Shown here: positions 10,483 through 22,256 of the stretch, piece after piece | Position numbering within the stretch: the stretch's first letter is position 1 | Layout: every line of letters begins with the position of its first letter | NCBI GenBank assembly: GCA_964017145.1 | Contig: OZ024841.1 | Coordinates: 806,001-870,000 of the forward strand | Reading direction: 5' to 3' | DNA: 64,000 nt | DNA from: Agrocybe praecox | Taxonomy: Eukaryota; Basidiomycota; Agaricomycetes; Agaricales; Agrocybaceae | Program-made: the position numbers and the translations under genes | Notes under the pieces: generated by a model | The model's database searches: none | What the model saw: only the letters and a program-made list of their open reading frames with translations | What the model was told of the DNA's origin: nothing

Positions 10483-11415
10483 CTACCCCTTTTTTAAAGA
10501 AGAGGACAATTGCGATAGATCGTTGACCATAGCCAGAGGGGCAGATAGGGACGTGAGATTCGGAAGGATATTTCTAGGCGACGTCGATTCAACATAAAAA
10601 CCGCAGTTGGAGCTGATAGCACATGTCTTTATCGACGGATGAGCAGCTAGAAAAGCCAGAAGCGGCCGGGCAACATCTTCCTTGTGTCTAGTATATCCTG
10701 AAATATTGAAGTTTTCTAGGTTCGGAAGGCGAATTTTCCCCAGAAAATAAAGTTTGTGATCGGGATAGGCGCAGCAGTATAAAACGAGCTTTGTTATCAA
10801 CTCGGGGTTGGGGAAAAAACTGCTGAGTAAATTCGCTCAGATATCATATTAGGACCGGACTGAAAATGATATGTAGATATTTGACTCACTGGGCACCAGA
10901 CTATGATCTACCCTCACATCCCTTAGCCCATTGTGTGTAGCATGTAATGGACCCACATAGCTATCTTGGCAGGATTGGTCGCGTAACATGGTGTCATTCC
11001 ATTCTATCCTTTCTAGACTTGGGACAGTCGTATAGATATTTCCCAACAGGTCCTGGACCTGGGAAGCGTCAAAGTTGTAGAATCGTGACATGCGGACGAC
11101 CTGAATGTTCTTCATCCCTTCTAGCGATAGGCACAGACTGTTAATCCAATTCTTGGCGCTTTCTTCGTTAGGCTCTTTGTCAGACCCATCCAGATTCAGA
11201 ACTGTGACTCTTGATCTGAGCCACTCGTTCCGGTCAAGCAGTTTCAAGGTGTCCTGGAGTGTTTTCGATCCATATTTCACCTTCAAATGCTTGTACAGAA
11301 TTGGGCGTGCCGCTTCGAGCCATTGAGACGAAACCAGGCACAACGCCGCGACGTCGCGCTGAAAGTTAACCAATGATGCGATTTGTAGGCCAACATCAAA
11401 TGGTATGGAGGTCAT
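10483..11415 (-). pseudogene. 5' half of the split F-box gene (F-box domain and first LRR-like part)
   Basis: The start at 11415 (MTSIPFDVG) matches its paralogs. Exon 1 holds the F-box-like core (RDVAALCLVSSQWLEAARP) and ends at a phase-1 GTGAGT donor (~10892). Exon 2 starts with NLLSSFFPNPELITKLVL and has both family motifs: FLAAHPSIKTCA and NILPNLTSLSA. The frame then runs across the insertion junction and stops after four residues (LKKG, stop at 10483). A shortened protein with an F-box but only half the receptor region is therefore formally encoded. The missing part is at 7627-8239. I call it a pseudogene, but a dominant-negative short F-box product cannot be excluded from sequence. Confidence 0.85.
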
Positions 11416-14322
11416 TGAAAGAGAATTTCAGCAATAAAGTCGCTGTCCGAGTCGGAAGACTTCAAGTGAGGAATGCAAAACAAAGTGCCTGGACATGAAG
11501 TGGAACAAGTCTCACTACCAGTCGAAAAACCTATATGCCGCACATGCCGACCAGAGCAACCGATCAATGTGGTTAATTACCGCCATTGTGCAAGGCTGCC
11601 CGCAGCCCGACGCGCTTCCGAGTCCAGATAAGCCTCTAGCTGAATCCTGGACTGCTCCACAGCTACTGTCACTTCCCCCAGGATCCCCCAAGTTGTTATG
11701 GTTCGCGTCATCCACTCCATCCATGCGTTTACACCCCTTCCCCTTCGTACACGTATGCAGTCCAAATCCATCTGTTCATTCATAAAATTTTCTAGCTATT
11801 TCGAAAATGAATTCCCCAGACGCATCGGCGGGTACAATCGTGCGTTCGAGTATGGATAATGCACCGATGAACCCAGTCCATATGGATGTGGAAGGAGTAA
11901 TCACGGATCTAAGAATGAGAATGAATTAGCATATCCTAACGGTTGCGCACACGGTTTGAAACTCACGCGGCATAGCTTCACCCCTTCATGAACCATACGC
12001 AAATTCCAACGCGATGTTATTCTCTAATCCTCTTCGCGCACCCACTGATACAAGTCTTCGACCTCGTCCATTACCTCTCCACCACCACCTGCATCCATCC
12101 TCAGGCCTCATCCCCGTCCACCGCGTCATGCACTCCTTCCTTGTACCCAGCCCCTGCGTACGTGTATCGAATCCAAATTGCAGGCACGATCGTGCTTTCG
12201 AGTATGGCCGACGCACCGGGTCCAGCTGGAAGTGAAGGGGATAGTTCAACACCTGAGAATTAATTAGCATTTCCAACGGGAACAGATTGAACCTGAAGCA
12301 GCCTATCCTCACCGTTGCACGAGCTCCAACCCGATACTATTCTTTCCGATCCTCTTCATCCACCTCCCACTCATACAATTCCTCGACCATCCCCTTCCTC
12401 CGTCCATCCTCGTCCCGGTCCACCATGGAATTCACTCCATGCACCGTATCCATGTTCCTCGTACGTGTATCCAATCCAAACACATTCATTCCATCCGCAA
12501 ATGAAGGTCCGCCGGCTATACCTACAGGCATGATCGTGCGTTCGTGTATGGGCGACCCACGGGCTCCACCGTCCAGCTGCCAGTGGCTGGAGCAGTCCAG
12601 GAACCTAGGAGGTAGTTGGAATGTCCCAACGGTTTGGATTCACACCTCCGTCTCGCTGACGAGTGTGGTGCAAACGATGTCTGAGCGGGCGCTTGTGCGT
12701 GTACTAGGTACTCCTAGGACTTCATCCGCTGCTTCCTCTCAGCTCCGAGCCCCACGCGAGGTTCGTCACCTTTCGTAGGTTATCGTACGGTCAGAGCCCG
12801 TTGCCAAGGAGTTTCTGAAGAAATGTCGGAATATGCAGACGCACCGGGTCCAGCTGGCAGAGAAGGGAGGGAATAGTCCTGGAGCCGGAGAGGTAGTTGA
12901 GGCGTCCTACTTGTTTGGGTACACCTCCGACCCTTCGCTCGTCGCTCTTCGTTGGTTGACGAGTGCTAAACAACGTCGAGGGAGCGCGTGTGTTGGTGGC
13001 TCAGCGTCGAAAAACTCTGGCTCCTGTGGGAGGTTCGTCACATTTCGTACGGTATGCAGAGCGCAATGACGATGGGGTATTTCGTATTTCGCATTTTCGA
13101 AGAACAGAATAAAGGAGCGTCGAGGCGAACTTGAAGGAAGGAAGAAAGTACGAGGGAATTTGGAAAACCGGGCGATTCGGGAAACGCGCCGGGTGACTGT
13201 GACGACGCGCGGAATCTTGCCATCACGTGTACTGTTACTTACGCGTGTATGTACAAAGCTACGCGTCGCGTCATGTCTCACTCATCAATTTCTTATGGTC
13301 AAAACGCCAAAAGAGGGTCGTTATACGCGATTGCATGTCGTAATTCAAGCTTCGATCTTTGTTGCGCTTTCTGACTCTTCAAAAACCGCTTCCACACCAA
13401 TTCTACGTCCCAAGAGCATGGGGTTCGGCTCTTAGAAGATCGGATCATGCTAGTTATGGACGTACCCGACCTATCGACCAACCAACTTACCTCCCTTCTC
13501 TGACGCTAGATCAACGGCTGCGTTACCAGAACAGAGCGCCTTCGTGCGTGCCAAGTTGACAGAGTTGCCGCATGCAGCCACTGTAAGTACGTTAATCATG
13601 GCGATGTACCATGTGCGCAGTTGTCATTTACCTACTTGATCGTACCGAAGAACTTGAACTGAAGGAAGCATATTGGACTTATGGTTGTTGAATTTTATTG
13701 GGCGGGTGTAGTTAGAGAGGTCTATACCCCGACAGGGTGAAGACGGCCGAGATTTGGATGCTGAGCAGTGTCATGGATGAAGCGCCAATTTGCCATAGCA
13801 TACTATGGTTAGGTAGGTTGGATATCAAGATGTTCCATTACAGCTCGACGAATGACTTGGATCAACGAGCACGTAAATGTTCGAGTATACTCAACGGAAT
13901 CCCAATGGAGCTGGATGCCCGAAGAAACCTGAGTAGGCCAAGAACCAACCCAAAATAAACTGTGAGTTGCCCGGCCGTTTTGCCAGAAAAATAAATATTT
14001 TGAATGTAATATCCATGATTGAAGATTCATGACAGAACAGGTAAAGCTCACGGAAATTAATAACAGATAGAAAAGCAAAGCGAGACGCGAGAGGGATTAA
14101 AAAAGGTATGTGGTCACAGTGAGGACAACAAAGGACGGGCGAAGGACCCAGAAAGGCTGGGTGGCATTATCGTGTCAGGATAACACCTCACGACGCGAAA
14201 TGTCAACTCTCAAGTACGAAACTTTAAGTAAGGGATCGATTCATGACTGCAGTTTTCTTTAGATACGTCTTGAAGGGTACATTTTGATCGAAGTTATGAT
14301 TAAACAAACAAAACATTCTTGC
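11416..14322. repeat. Degenerate tandem repeats and duplicated F-box 3' flank, no gene
   Basis: 11.7-13.1 kb holds four more copies of the repeat first seen at 6830-7200. They are marked by the core GATCGTGCGTTCG or close variants at 11835-11848, 12188-12200 and 12532-12544, and by GACGCACCGGGTCCAGCTG at about 12210 and 12835. They differ by indels and substitutions and keep no common reading frame. 13.1-14.05 kb shows nothing I recognise. 14.05-14.23 kb is the flank shared with 7.27-7.5 kb. The many short ORFs here are unsupported. Confidence 0.6.
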
Positions 14323-15840
14323 TTACTCCTCCATCCACCAAATACCAGGAGAGTATTGTCGTTTTACAATCCTAAATTCTGCTGATGGATAAGCTTCATC
14401 GCCTTCCCTCTCAATGACAACATTGGGCTCCGTTGCATTATGAAAGAATAGATTGATCAAGCGAATAGTCTTGCTTTGGCGGGCATAGCGGAGTGCCTGG
14501 GATTGTGTTATAATTTCTCCTTGGAAATCGATTTGCTGAAGCACGGGAAAGGTGTTCAGAATTTTGATAAGATTCGACTGAAAAATAGGTGTTTAACAAT
14601 CGATCAGCACATACATATAACATATAAGGAATCAAAATACCATAGCGTATTCACGAAAGGGCGACTCGCCCCTCATCGAACCAGGATCTGTACAGTAAAA
14701 AGCGAGGTGTTCGAGTAAAGGCGCCACACAGGACAAGATTTCGAGAACTCTTAACGTGTAATAGTCATGCAAAAAACACGGTTTGAAGTACCGCAGTTGG
14801 TGAAACTCACCAATACGTTGTACAATTGGTGCAAAGGTTGAAGGATAATACTTGTATGCAGCACCACATACATCCTGTGTTTCCTCGAATGGCATTGTGC
14901 CGCCCATCTCAAGGGCGATCAGGTTTTTGAAAGAAGAGGACAAATGCGATAAATTGTCGACAATAGCCAGAGGGGCCGATAAGGACGTGAGATTTGGAAG
15001 AATGTTGCTAGGCGATGTCAAATCATAAAAATTGTGGTTGGAGCAGATAGAGCATGTCCTGATGGACGGATGAGCAGCTAGGAAATCCAGAAGCGGTCGG
15101 GCAACATCTTCCTTTTGTCTAGCAAATCCTGAAATATTGAAGTTTTCTAAATTCGGAAGCCGAATTTTCTCCAGGAAATAAAAAATTTCACGCCCGGGGG
15201 CATGGGCTAAAACAAGCTTTGTTATCAACTCGGGGTTAGGGAGAAAACTGTCGAGTAAATTTTCTCGGGTATCATATTAGTACCGTACTGCAAATGATAT
15301 GCAGATACTCGACTCACTGGGTACTACACTATGATCTACCCTCACGTCCTTCAACCGATTGTGTGTAGCTCGTAATGGACCCAAATAGCTATCTTTGCAG
15401 GATGGGCGGTATCCAATGGCATTCCATTCCATCCTTTCTAGACTTGGGACATTCCTATAAATATTCCCCAACAGGTACTGGACCTGGGAAGCGTGGAACC
15501 GGTAGAACTGTGACATGCGGACGACTTGAATGTTCTTCATCCCCTCCAGTGATAGGCACAGACCGTTAACCCAATTCTTGGCGCTTTCTTCAGTAGGCTC
15601 TTTGTCAGACCCATCCAGATGCAGAACTGTGACTCTTGATCTGAGCCAATCATTCGTGTCAAGCAGTTTTAAGGTGTCCTGGAGTGTGTTCGACCCATAT
15701 TTCACCTTCAATTGCTTGTACAAAATCGGGCGTGCGGCTTCGAGCCATTGGGACGAAACCAAGCACAACGCTGCGACGTCGCTCTGAAAATTAACCAGTG
15801 ATGCGATTTGTATGCCAACATCGAACGGTATGAGAGTCAT
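14323..15840 (-). CDS. F-box/LRR-like protein, PFDVG subfamily, intact
   Basis: Three exons (15318-15840, 14641-15263, 14323-14577) give 466 residues; the introns are phase 1 and phase 0. I chose MTLIPFDVG rather than the ATG six codons upstream because the paralogs start there. Residues ~3-45 form an F-box-like N-terminus (DVAALCLVSSQWLEAARP). The rest has LRR-like segments: FLAAHPSIRTCSI, NILPNLTSLSA, APLLEHLAF and a final GIWWMEE. F-box proteins bind Skp1 in SCF ubiquitin ligases and present substrates; the substrate is unknown. This is the only complete copy of the local duplicated unit and serves as the reference for the broken copies at 2143-2409 and 7627-11415. Confidence 0.85.
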
Positions 15841-16020
15841 TGAGTAAGAAAATAGCAAGGTAGGTGTTTAAACAACGGTTCGCCTCTGATTCATCGGTTA
15901 ATAATCCGACCAGTCCTGTATCATAAATTTAACTTTCTCATCACATGACCATTGCATCTTCCTGGCGCGTCATCCCACATGAAAGCAGTAGTTATGTAAT
16001 GAATATTTAAGTACGCTGTA

Positions 16021-16706
16021 CAGTTGCGGACAAGCAAACTCATCCGATTTTCTCCACCATTTATGGGCATTGCCACATGTATCTAATCCTTCTAAAAAAC
16101 AGTTGGAATATAAAGGATATGACCTAGTTCGTCGATTTGCACGAGCCGATTTTTCAAATTCGAAGTTTAAAAAAATATGAGCCAAAAATATTGGCGTGTG
16201 CTGAAAAAAATCGCTAAAATCTCGAAAAAGTCGTTTTTAGATAGTTTTCAATAAATGGGATTCAATCCCAAAAGATTGTAACTTTCTTACCAGCCGTTCT
16301 TTCATAAAAAATTCGCAAAATGAAGTTTAGAGGCCGCCCACCCAAGAAAAAAATAAATTCGGGTCTGAAAAACCAGGCAGCCCCATCTGCAAATTCCCTT
16401 CCGTCGATTAAGAAGCAGAAGCAGCACCGGCAGGTGTCCCAACGGGCGATGATGTCTATTGAGGCTGTTCTCGACACATCTTGATAAGATTGGGGTCTCG
16501 GCCCGCCTAAAACCCTTGCCTACAGACCCAGGAGTTGCAAAATTTTCGCCAAAAAATTTGGCGCAGCTAAAACCTCGTGGGAATTTGATGAAAACACTGT
16601 TTTTAGGCTTATTTTGACCGTCCGAGTTCGAATCCGTCGTTAGTTTTGTCCAGAAAATTCTCGTTCCCGAGATACCAAATCGGATGAGTTTGCTTGTCCG
16701 CAACTG
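16021..16706. mobile_element. 686-bp TIR element with TA duplication (Tc1/mariner- or pogo-like, deleted)
   Basis: The ends are perfect 30-bp terminal inverted repeats (16021-16050 and 16677-16706), beginning CAGTTGCGGACAAGCAAACT. They are flanked by TA on both sides (16019-16020 and 16707-16708). TA target sites and CAGT-type ends fit the Tc1/mariner/pogo group. Only a 54-codon ORF remains inside, so the element is non-autonomous. Perfect ends suggest recent movement relative to the other elements here. Confidence 0.85.
16320..16484 (+). CDS. 54-aa AT-hook mini-ORF inside the TIR element
   Basis: The ORF starts MKFRGRPPKKKINSG and contains RGRPPKKK, a textbook AT-hook core that binds the minor groove of AT-rich DNA. 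It continues with a Lys/Gln-rich stretch (SIKKQKQHRQ) and ends after EAVLDTS. Its position within perfect TIRs suggests it is the N-terminal DNA-binding tail of a deleted transposase. Whether it is expressed is unknown. It is too short to move the element by itself. Confidence 0.5.
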   Translation: MKFRGRPPKKKINSGLKNQAAPSANSLPSIKKQKQHRQVSQRAMMSIEAVLDTS

Positions 16707-16884
16707 TACCCCATTTCTTTAAGGTTAGGGTTCCAGCGATGCTTGTTGACGACGACGTCATCACCGACGCTGTGGCAGTGCAACCGACTGCCCGATCCAT
16801 ACTGAAGTACTGAAGAGACAGCTTGTATCGCTTCAGCCTCCTATACAACACGCCAAAGGTAGCCCTGTCAACTTTGGTCCAAAA

Positions 16885-18350
16885 ATGGAGAACCTTCCTC
16901 TCGAGATCGGCATGGACATCGCGTTATGGATGAACGTACAGCGGGACGTTGCATGCCTTTGTCTGTTATCTTCGAAATGGCTTGGGGCCGCGCGCCCGAT
17001 ACTCTACAAGAAGTTCATAGTTAGATACGGCTCGAAAACACTGCGGAGTACACTGGACATGCTCAACAAGAACGATAGGGTCAAAAGAAGTGTGACCACC
17101 CTCACTATCATTGGCCCAAATTTCCGCACGGCATGGAAGCATTCACTTACGCTTTCTGACCTACAAGGGATGGAATGTCTACGTGCAGCGTATATTCGGG
17201 AATTTCAGTACTTCAGGTACAAGACGAGCTATCTCCTGGAAATCATCGAAACCTTGTACAGGGCTGCTCCACTACTTCAAAAATTAGATTTCTCCAGCGG
17301 TAAGGACGGGCAGGGACATTTGGAGCCGGCGGCATTGACGATCGTACCACGCAGCCTGAGGATTGTAAGGGCCGCTTGTTCTGACATCTCATGTGAGTAA
17401 AATTCTGCACAATTTTTTATGATCCAGGACTCAAGCGATAGTAGGGCACTTACTGAAAGTAGGATTCTTACACGCCACGAGGACAATAACCACTCTAAGC
17501 TTATCGCAAGTCAATAAGCGCCATATGTTATTACTTTCAACAACGACGCTGCCTGAGCTGCATGCATTCTCTATATCAATCTTATTCGATTACAGCGCAC
17601 TTCTCGTCGCGTTTTTGGAAGCCCACCCCTCTATCCAGACATTATCTATCTATTCCGCGACGATTCTTACCTCTGACAAAAAGGGACAGCCGGACATTCT
17701 CCCAAACATAACATCATTGTCGGCCAACCTGGGTACGATCATCCACCTGTCTGAAATCTGCGTCTCAATGAGGTCCATATCCTTTCTCGATATAATCAGC
17801 TTCAATAAAAGTGAACTTGCTACATTTGACGGAGCAATTCGAGGTGCTATGGGAGGTCTTCCCAACCTGCAACATTTTCAAACACATGAAACCCGGCCCA
17901 CTCTAGTGCTACCGCTTCTTGAACTACTAGGAAACTTTTTGAACAATGTAGAACATTTTTCCTTGCCTCAACTTCATCCCGGATTCCACAACACTGAGAA
18001 AGAAGAAGAAGGTCTTGTGAGTCCATATTGTATTGCTGGCGTGACATTTTTTTTTTGACAGTTAACATTGACAGACCCAGATCGTCAGAAATCTTCCCCG
18101 TCATTACCCAGTTTTGCAAAAGATTGACCTTCACGAAAACGGAATTGATGATTTGCACCTGACATATCTCGCAAAACGCATTTCGACGCTTCAAAAAATA
18201 TCCTTATATGATTCAAACGTCAAGGTGTTCCGGGAAATCTTTATTGACCGTATAAAAAACGAGGAGGATTGTGTAACTTTTCAAAGTACGTGCAAGGAAT
18301 CGTCTGAATTGTGGTGGGAAGATGATGAATTAGGCAATAATTATTTATGA
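16885..18350 (+). CDS. F-box/LRR-like protein, PFDVG subfamily
   Basis: Exons 16885-17392, 17460-18016 and 18075-18350 give 446 residues with the family's phase-1 and phase-0 introns. The start MENLPLEIGMDIALWM aligns with the paralogs. The F-box-like core is QRDVACLCLLSSKWLGAARP. Exon 2 carries FLEAHPSIQTLSI and DILPNITSLSA followed by a SEIC segment. Exon 3 carries an LRR-like TLQKISLYDS and ends SSELWWEDDELGNNYL. A second AG (18065-18066 region) lies just before the chosen acceptor, so the exon-3 start is a choice that keeps frame. Presumed role: substrate receptor of an SCF ubiquitin ligase. It lies 180 bp downstream of the TIR element and in tandem with the next gene. Confidence 0.85.
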
Positions 18351-18559
18351 TTCACTTGCTTTTTCCAAACCTTGACCTCCCGAGTGCACCCTGGTTCATT
18401 TCAATGTGTGGTGTCCCTTCATAAAACCCGCGAGGCATCCACGTGGCGCAAAACGTTACTAGCCGACATCAAGGTAAGATTATAAAGATCCGAATTGGAC
18501 CGAAGGATGTTTTTTCTTTTGATATTGAACGTCCGCACACCCCACCGCCAACCACCACC

Positions 18560-20065
18560 ATGCCCTCCATCCTACAAGCAGCGGAGAGACTCTCTGTGGA
18601 GACTAGATGGAACATAGCTTCGTGGATGGTCTCGCAGGCAGACGTGTTAAGCCTCTGCTATGTATCTTCGCGATGGGTCGATGCCGCCCGTCGAATTCTT
18701 TACAAACGGCTTATACTCGACTACGACTCAGACTTCGCTTGGCACACCGTTCGCATGCTCAACAGGAACCCTCACATCAAGAAAGCTGTGAAATATCTCT
18801 ATATTACTGCGAGAACTAGATCGGTGACTTCCGTTGCGGAATGGTTCAACGTGCCTGACCTTCGGGGACTGGATAACGTACGAACTGTACAATTTTCCCG
18901 TCTATATTATTTTCCTCCACTGCTGCTCCAGGAGATGATTGGGACCATTTATGTCGCTGCTCCACGGTTAGAGAAAATACAATTCTACGGTGGCCATGGC
19001 AGTCAGACGCGTGTACTAGAAGTGTTACCCATCGTACCTAGCAAGCTCACTGATGTCACGGTACTATGCGATCGCTTTTCGAGTACGTCCGAGTCCACCG
19101 GTCTCTTGTAATTGATTTTGATACGTATTTGATACAGGTGGGCTTCTCAAATCCACGTTCTTGCACAACCCGGGCTCGTTGACTACTTTGCATTTACCTA
19201 GTGGTTTCCAAATGTCTGCGGAGACACTTGAATTACTTCCGACTCTTAAATTCCCGCTATTGCACACATTTCTAATATCAAATATGGAGGAAACTGTCCC
19301 TGTTATCGCATTTTTGGCGGCCCATCCAACCATACAAAACTGCTCTGTTGAATCAATGACAGGTCTTCAGATCCAGGACGACACGCCGACAAACATACTC
19401 CCACATCTCGTATCACTATCTGCGAACCTAGCTGTAATCATTTCCCTCTCCTATATATGTATATCTCTTCAAGGTATATCTTCTCTCGACGTCCTGGACG
19501 ACTACATGCAGGATGATCATATTTTAACTGTCAAGGGCCTGGTGGAGCGTATGGGCGGTTTTCCCCGCTTACAAGCGTTCAAAATCAGGGAGCCAAAGCA
19601 GGTAGTGCGAATGTTGAAATGTTTTATACATTTTCCGCTGGTATTGCAACATTTTTCCCTCATTGATAGGGTAACATTCAGACAAGAAGACGAAGTTCTA
19701 AGCGACGAATCAAAAGTAAGCTCCATTCATCACCCATAATGCTGCCTGATTTTGAACGCCCTTCTCTGCAGATAGAAATTGTGGATTGTTTTAACTTCTA
19801 TCTTCGTAGTCTGGAAAGACTCGACCTTTCTGAGAGGAACGTGCATCAAGAGCAACTAAATTTCCTCGCTCAAAGTTGCAAAACTCTTCGACGCATATCT
19901 TTATATGGGAGGTTCTCAGAAGAAGACTGGGAGACTAAAATCATCGAACGCATAGGAAATTCTCAACATTCTGAAGCCTTTAAGCTCACGGACGTAGAGT
20001 CGTCTCGAGTCTGGTGGGAGTGGGAGGACGGATCGCGCTCCTTGTTATGGCAAATACACTTATAG
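18560..20065 (+). CDS. F-box/LRR-like protein, PFDVG subfamily
   Basis: Exons 18560-19082 (523 nt, the same length as exon 1 of the 14323-15840 gene), 19138-19715 and 19772-20065 encode 464 residues. An ATG at 18443 lies upstream in frame; I prefer 18560 (MPSILQAAERLS) because homology starts there and CCACCACC precedes it. Core: QADVLSLCYVSSRWVDAARR. Motifs: FLAAHPTIQNCSV, NILPHLVSLSANLAV, a TLRRISLYG repeat and a C-terminal SSRVWWEWED. Intron phases match the family. TCATAAAACCC at 18420-18430 is a possible TATA-like site. It is in tandem with the preceding gene, about 210 bp away. Confidence 0.85.
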
Positions 20066-20309
20066 AATATGTCACTATCAAGGTTGCTTGTATCCTTCAT
20101 AATCTGACGTTTTGCAATTTCTGACAATTGCGACGCGACATTGTGATGCGAGAATCCACGTTATTTGACAGTTGATGCGTCAGTTTCATCTCGAACATCG
20201 AGCTATTCTTCTGATTTTTGAAGGAGACCGTATTGAGGTATATATCTTTTAGTTCTATGTAATTATCACAACTGACAGACTACAAGATACTCCTGTTAAC
20301 ACCTCCACC

Positions 20310-21110
20310 AGACTCCACCTCGGTTCCCCAGGACGATGTAGTTAGTCTTTGTCCCGTGTCGTCAACATGGCTGGCTTCGTCGCGTCCACTCTTGCACTGC
20401 AATAGGGCTCCACCACACTTTTTGACACGCTGCGCTGGAGCAATCTAGTATACAGCAAAGTGTGGTAGCTGGGCTCGGAAGCGCGTCGAGCAGTCTCGCC
20501 TGATGGCGGTAGTGGTCAAAAAATAATTGATTCTGCTATGGACGCGTCCGACGCGTCGAACTGTACGATCTAATCTAATCTGCGTGTACGGATCGACTGA
20601 TTCACTGAACCACGTCAAACGTGCCATTACAAACCTGACTTTCTTTAATTCTGGCCGGGCAGAGCAAATAAAATCGGAAACAGCGGTGCAGAAAACCCTC
20701 GCTGACCTGAGAGGAAACGACAACGTTCGCTCTGCAAACATAATTTTTTTCCGACTTTTTGGCAATGGCTATCCATGAAATTGTTGGAAATATCTATCAA
20801 GCTTGTCCATTACTGGAGAGCATACATGTCTCTGGTGACGAATAAATGGGAACTTGCGACTATGAAAATAAACTCGGAGCGTTCATGGCAGCGCACATCT
20901 ATCTGTATTTGAACAGTCATCTCTAGTCAGGGACTTGATTATCGTCTCTCGAAAAAACGCAACTTTTTGCCCAACCTCAGAACATTTTCAGCGAATGCTC
21001 TTTCTTGTAATCGGGAATATGATGGAAGTATGTTCTCGCGTCGAGGTTCTTAGCAGCAAAGAAGATGGCAAGTACAAGAATTGTATCGTTGCTAGTTGAC
21101 GAACTGTCCC
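20310..21110 (+). pseudogene. Decayed F-box gene
   Basis: Pieces of the family appear in order but in different frames. DDVVSLCPVSSTWLASSRP (~20332-20390) corresponds to the F-box core. LRGNDNVRSANI (~20706-20745) and EIVGNIYQACPLLE (~20778-20820) correspond to the exon-1 end. LPNLRTFSANAL (~20968-21005) corresponds to ILPNLxSLSA. Frameshifts and stops separate them, and the terminal exon is not seen. It lies just downstream of the intact gene ending at 20065 in the same orientation, so it is probably a third tandem copy. Confidence 0.75.
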
Positions 21111-21611
21111 AATTAATTTACTGGCGGCCTGTCTCGACTACGCCATTTGACGCTTGGAAAACGGATTCTATGGAAGGGATATGAAGATGTCGATCAAGAA
21201 GCAATCGTGAGTGACCTCCGCCATGAACAATCCTACCGGTTTGAAACTTATCACCAAAAAAGGCCCATATTATCAATCTTCTCGCTTCTTTTTCGAAGCT
21301 CGAGTTTACGTCTACGAGCAGTATATCTTTTTTTGACGAGTCCTGGCCGCGTAAAATCGAAGAAAAAGTCATCGAGAGCGCAGGCGACCGGTCAAACCCT
21401 GTAATCTTCCGAACGGTTGGTCTGTAAGGTAGTGTATCTGAGTAGAGTCAGAAATTTATCCTCGGGAACACAGTAATAAAGCAATATATTATCAATGAGG
21501 CTGACCACCAATAGTAAAGATTGTTTTAATGAAAGCACTGTAGTATGCACTCACGAAGTTCTGATCTTCCTCCCTGTCGTTAAGTAGCGACGAACTGTCG
21601 TAATAGCTCCT
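21111..21611. other. Spacer, no gene seen
   Basis: I find no family motif, promoter or RNA gene. Short ORFs on both strands overlap one another and have no recognisable content. The end may include the 3' UTR of the minus-strand Nudix gene. Confidence 0.4.
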
Positions 21612-22256
21612 CTATTCCCCCAAAAAGTTCTTAACAATTCCAACCGCACATCTGACTATGTCGCGATCGCACTCGAATGACAACCTCTGTTCGGCGGCCT
21701 CAATGTCCAACCACACAGAGTCGAAGTTTTCGTTCGCCATCTGCGTATTCGTTTCCTTGACCGCGTTCGGAGGAGCAATCGTTATATACCACAAAATGAG
21801 CTTTCTCTTCTTGTTTAGATCATTGACAGTATCCTGCGCATCGCCGCCAGCGCTGTTCGACTCCGATCCAAGGTCCCGAATCGTCACGGCGATAGGTTCT
21901 GTAATTCCATCTACGAGTCTCTTCTCATTTGGCTCCTGCATTCCCATTCCATCACGTTTATCCTCTTCGGTTAAAGACTTTGGAGCCCTCGTCGGCATCC
22001 TGAGCTTCCAGAAATCACATCGATAGCCAGTCTCCTCGTAGGTCTCTCTGAGCGCCGCCGCTTCTATGCTTTCGCCTTGATCTTTCCTTCCCTTCGGAAG
22101 AAGCCACTCGTCTTGAGTTAAGTGATGCAAAATGCATATTTTGAGGCAGGATGAACTCGAAAGTGAATCGGATGTTGACTGAAACAAGACACTCCCCGCA
22201 GCAAGGACGAAGTTGCCAGCAAAGTATTGAGTAGTGGGATATCGAGGTTTCGACAT
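21612..22256 (-). CDS. Nudix hydrolase
   Basis: A single exon encodes 214 residues from MSKPRYPTTQYFAGNF; an ATG seven codons upstream (22277) is also possible. Residues ~60-85 contain a complete Nudix box, G-x5-E-x7-R-E-x-x-E-E-x-G: GRKDQGESIEAAALRE followed by TYEETGY. The glutamates of REXXEE bind the divalent metal. WLLPKGRKDQGE just before it is the usual lead-in of diphosphoinositol polyphosphate and dinucleoside polyphosphate hydrolases. The second half (KLILWYITIAPPN, then SVWLDIEAAEQRL) fits the rest of the Nudix fold. Family is certain, substrate is not: PP-InsP or ApnA are likely, and dNTP or NDP-sugar cannot be excluded. No signal peptide; presumably cytosolic or nuclear. Confidence 0.92.
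   Translation of the reverse strand: MSKPRYPTTQYFAGNFVLAAGSVLFQSTSDSLSSSSCLKICILHHLTQDEWLLPKGRKDQGESIEAAALRETYEETGYRCDFWKLRMPTRAPKSLTEEDKRDGMGMQEPNEKRLVDGITEPIAVTIRDLGSESNSAGGDAQDTVNDLNKKRKLILWYITIAPPNAVKETNTQMANENFDSVWLDIEAAEQRLSFECDRDIVRCAVGIVKNFLGE

Larger units (their letters stand above)
8240..10489. mobile_element. 2,250-bp insertion interrupting an F-box gene
   Basis: Comparison with the intact paralog (around 14930-14945) places the insertion between TTTTTTGA (8232-8239) and TTTTTTAA (10490-10497). That could be an 8-bp target duplication with one mismatch, as hAT elements make, though the T run makes this uncertain. I see no clear terminal inverted repeats and no transposase. The interior holds five hairpin repeats (8642-9136), seven 17-bp tandem units (8960-9078), ACRTGTTTCAT repeats (about 9280-9475), and a 9.6-10.4 kb part with repeated CGGGATG motifs. 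The element may be composite. Confidence 0.7.
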
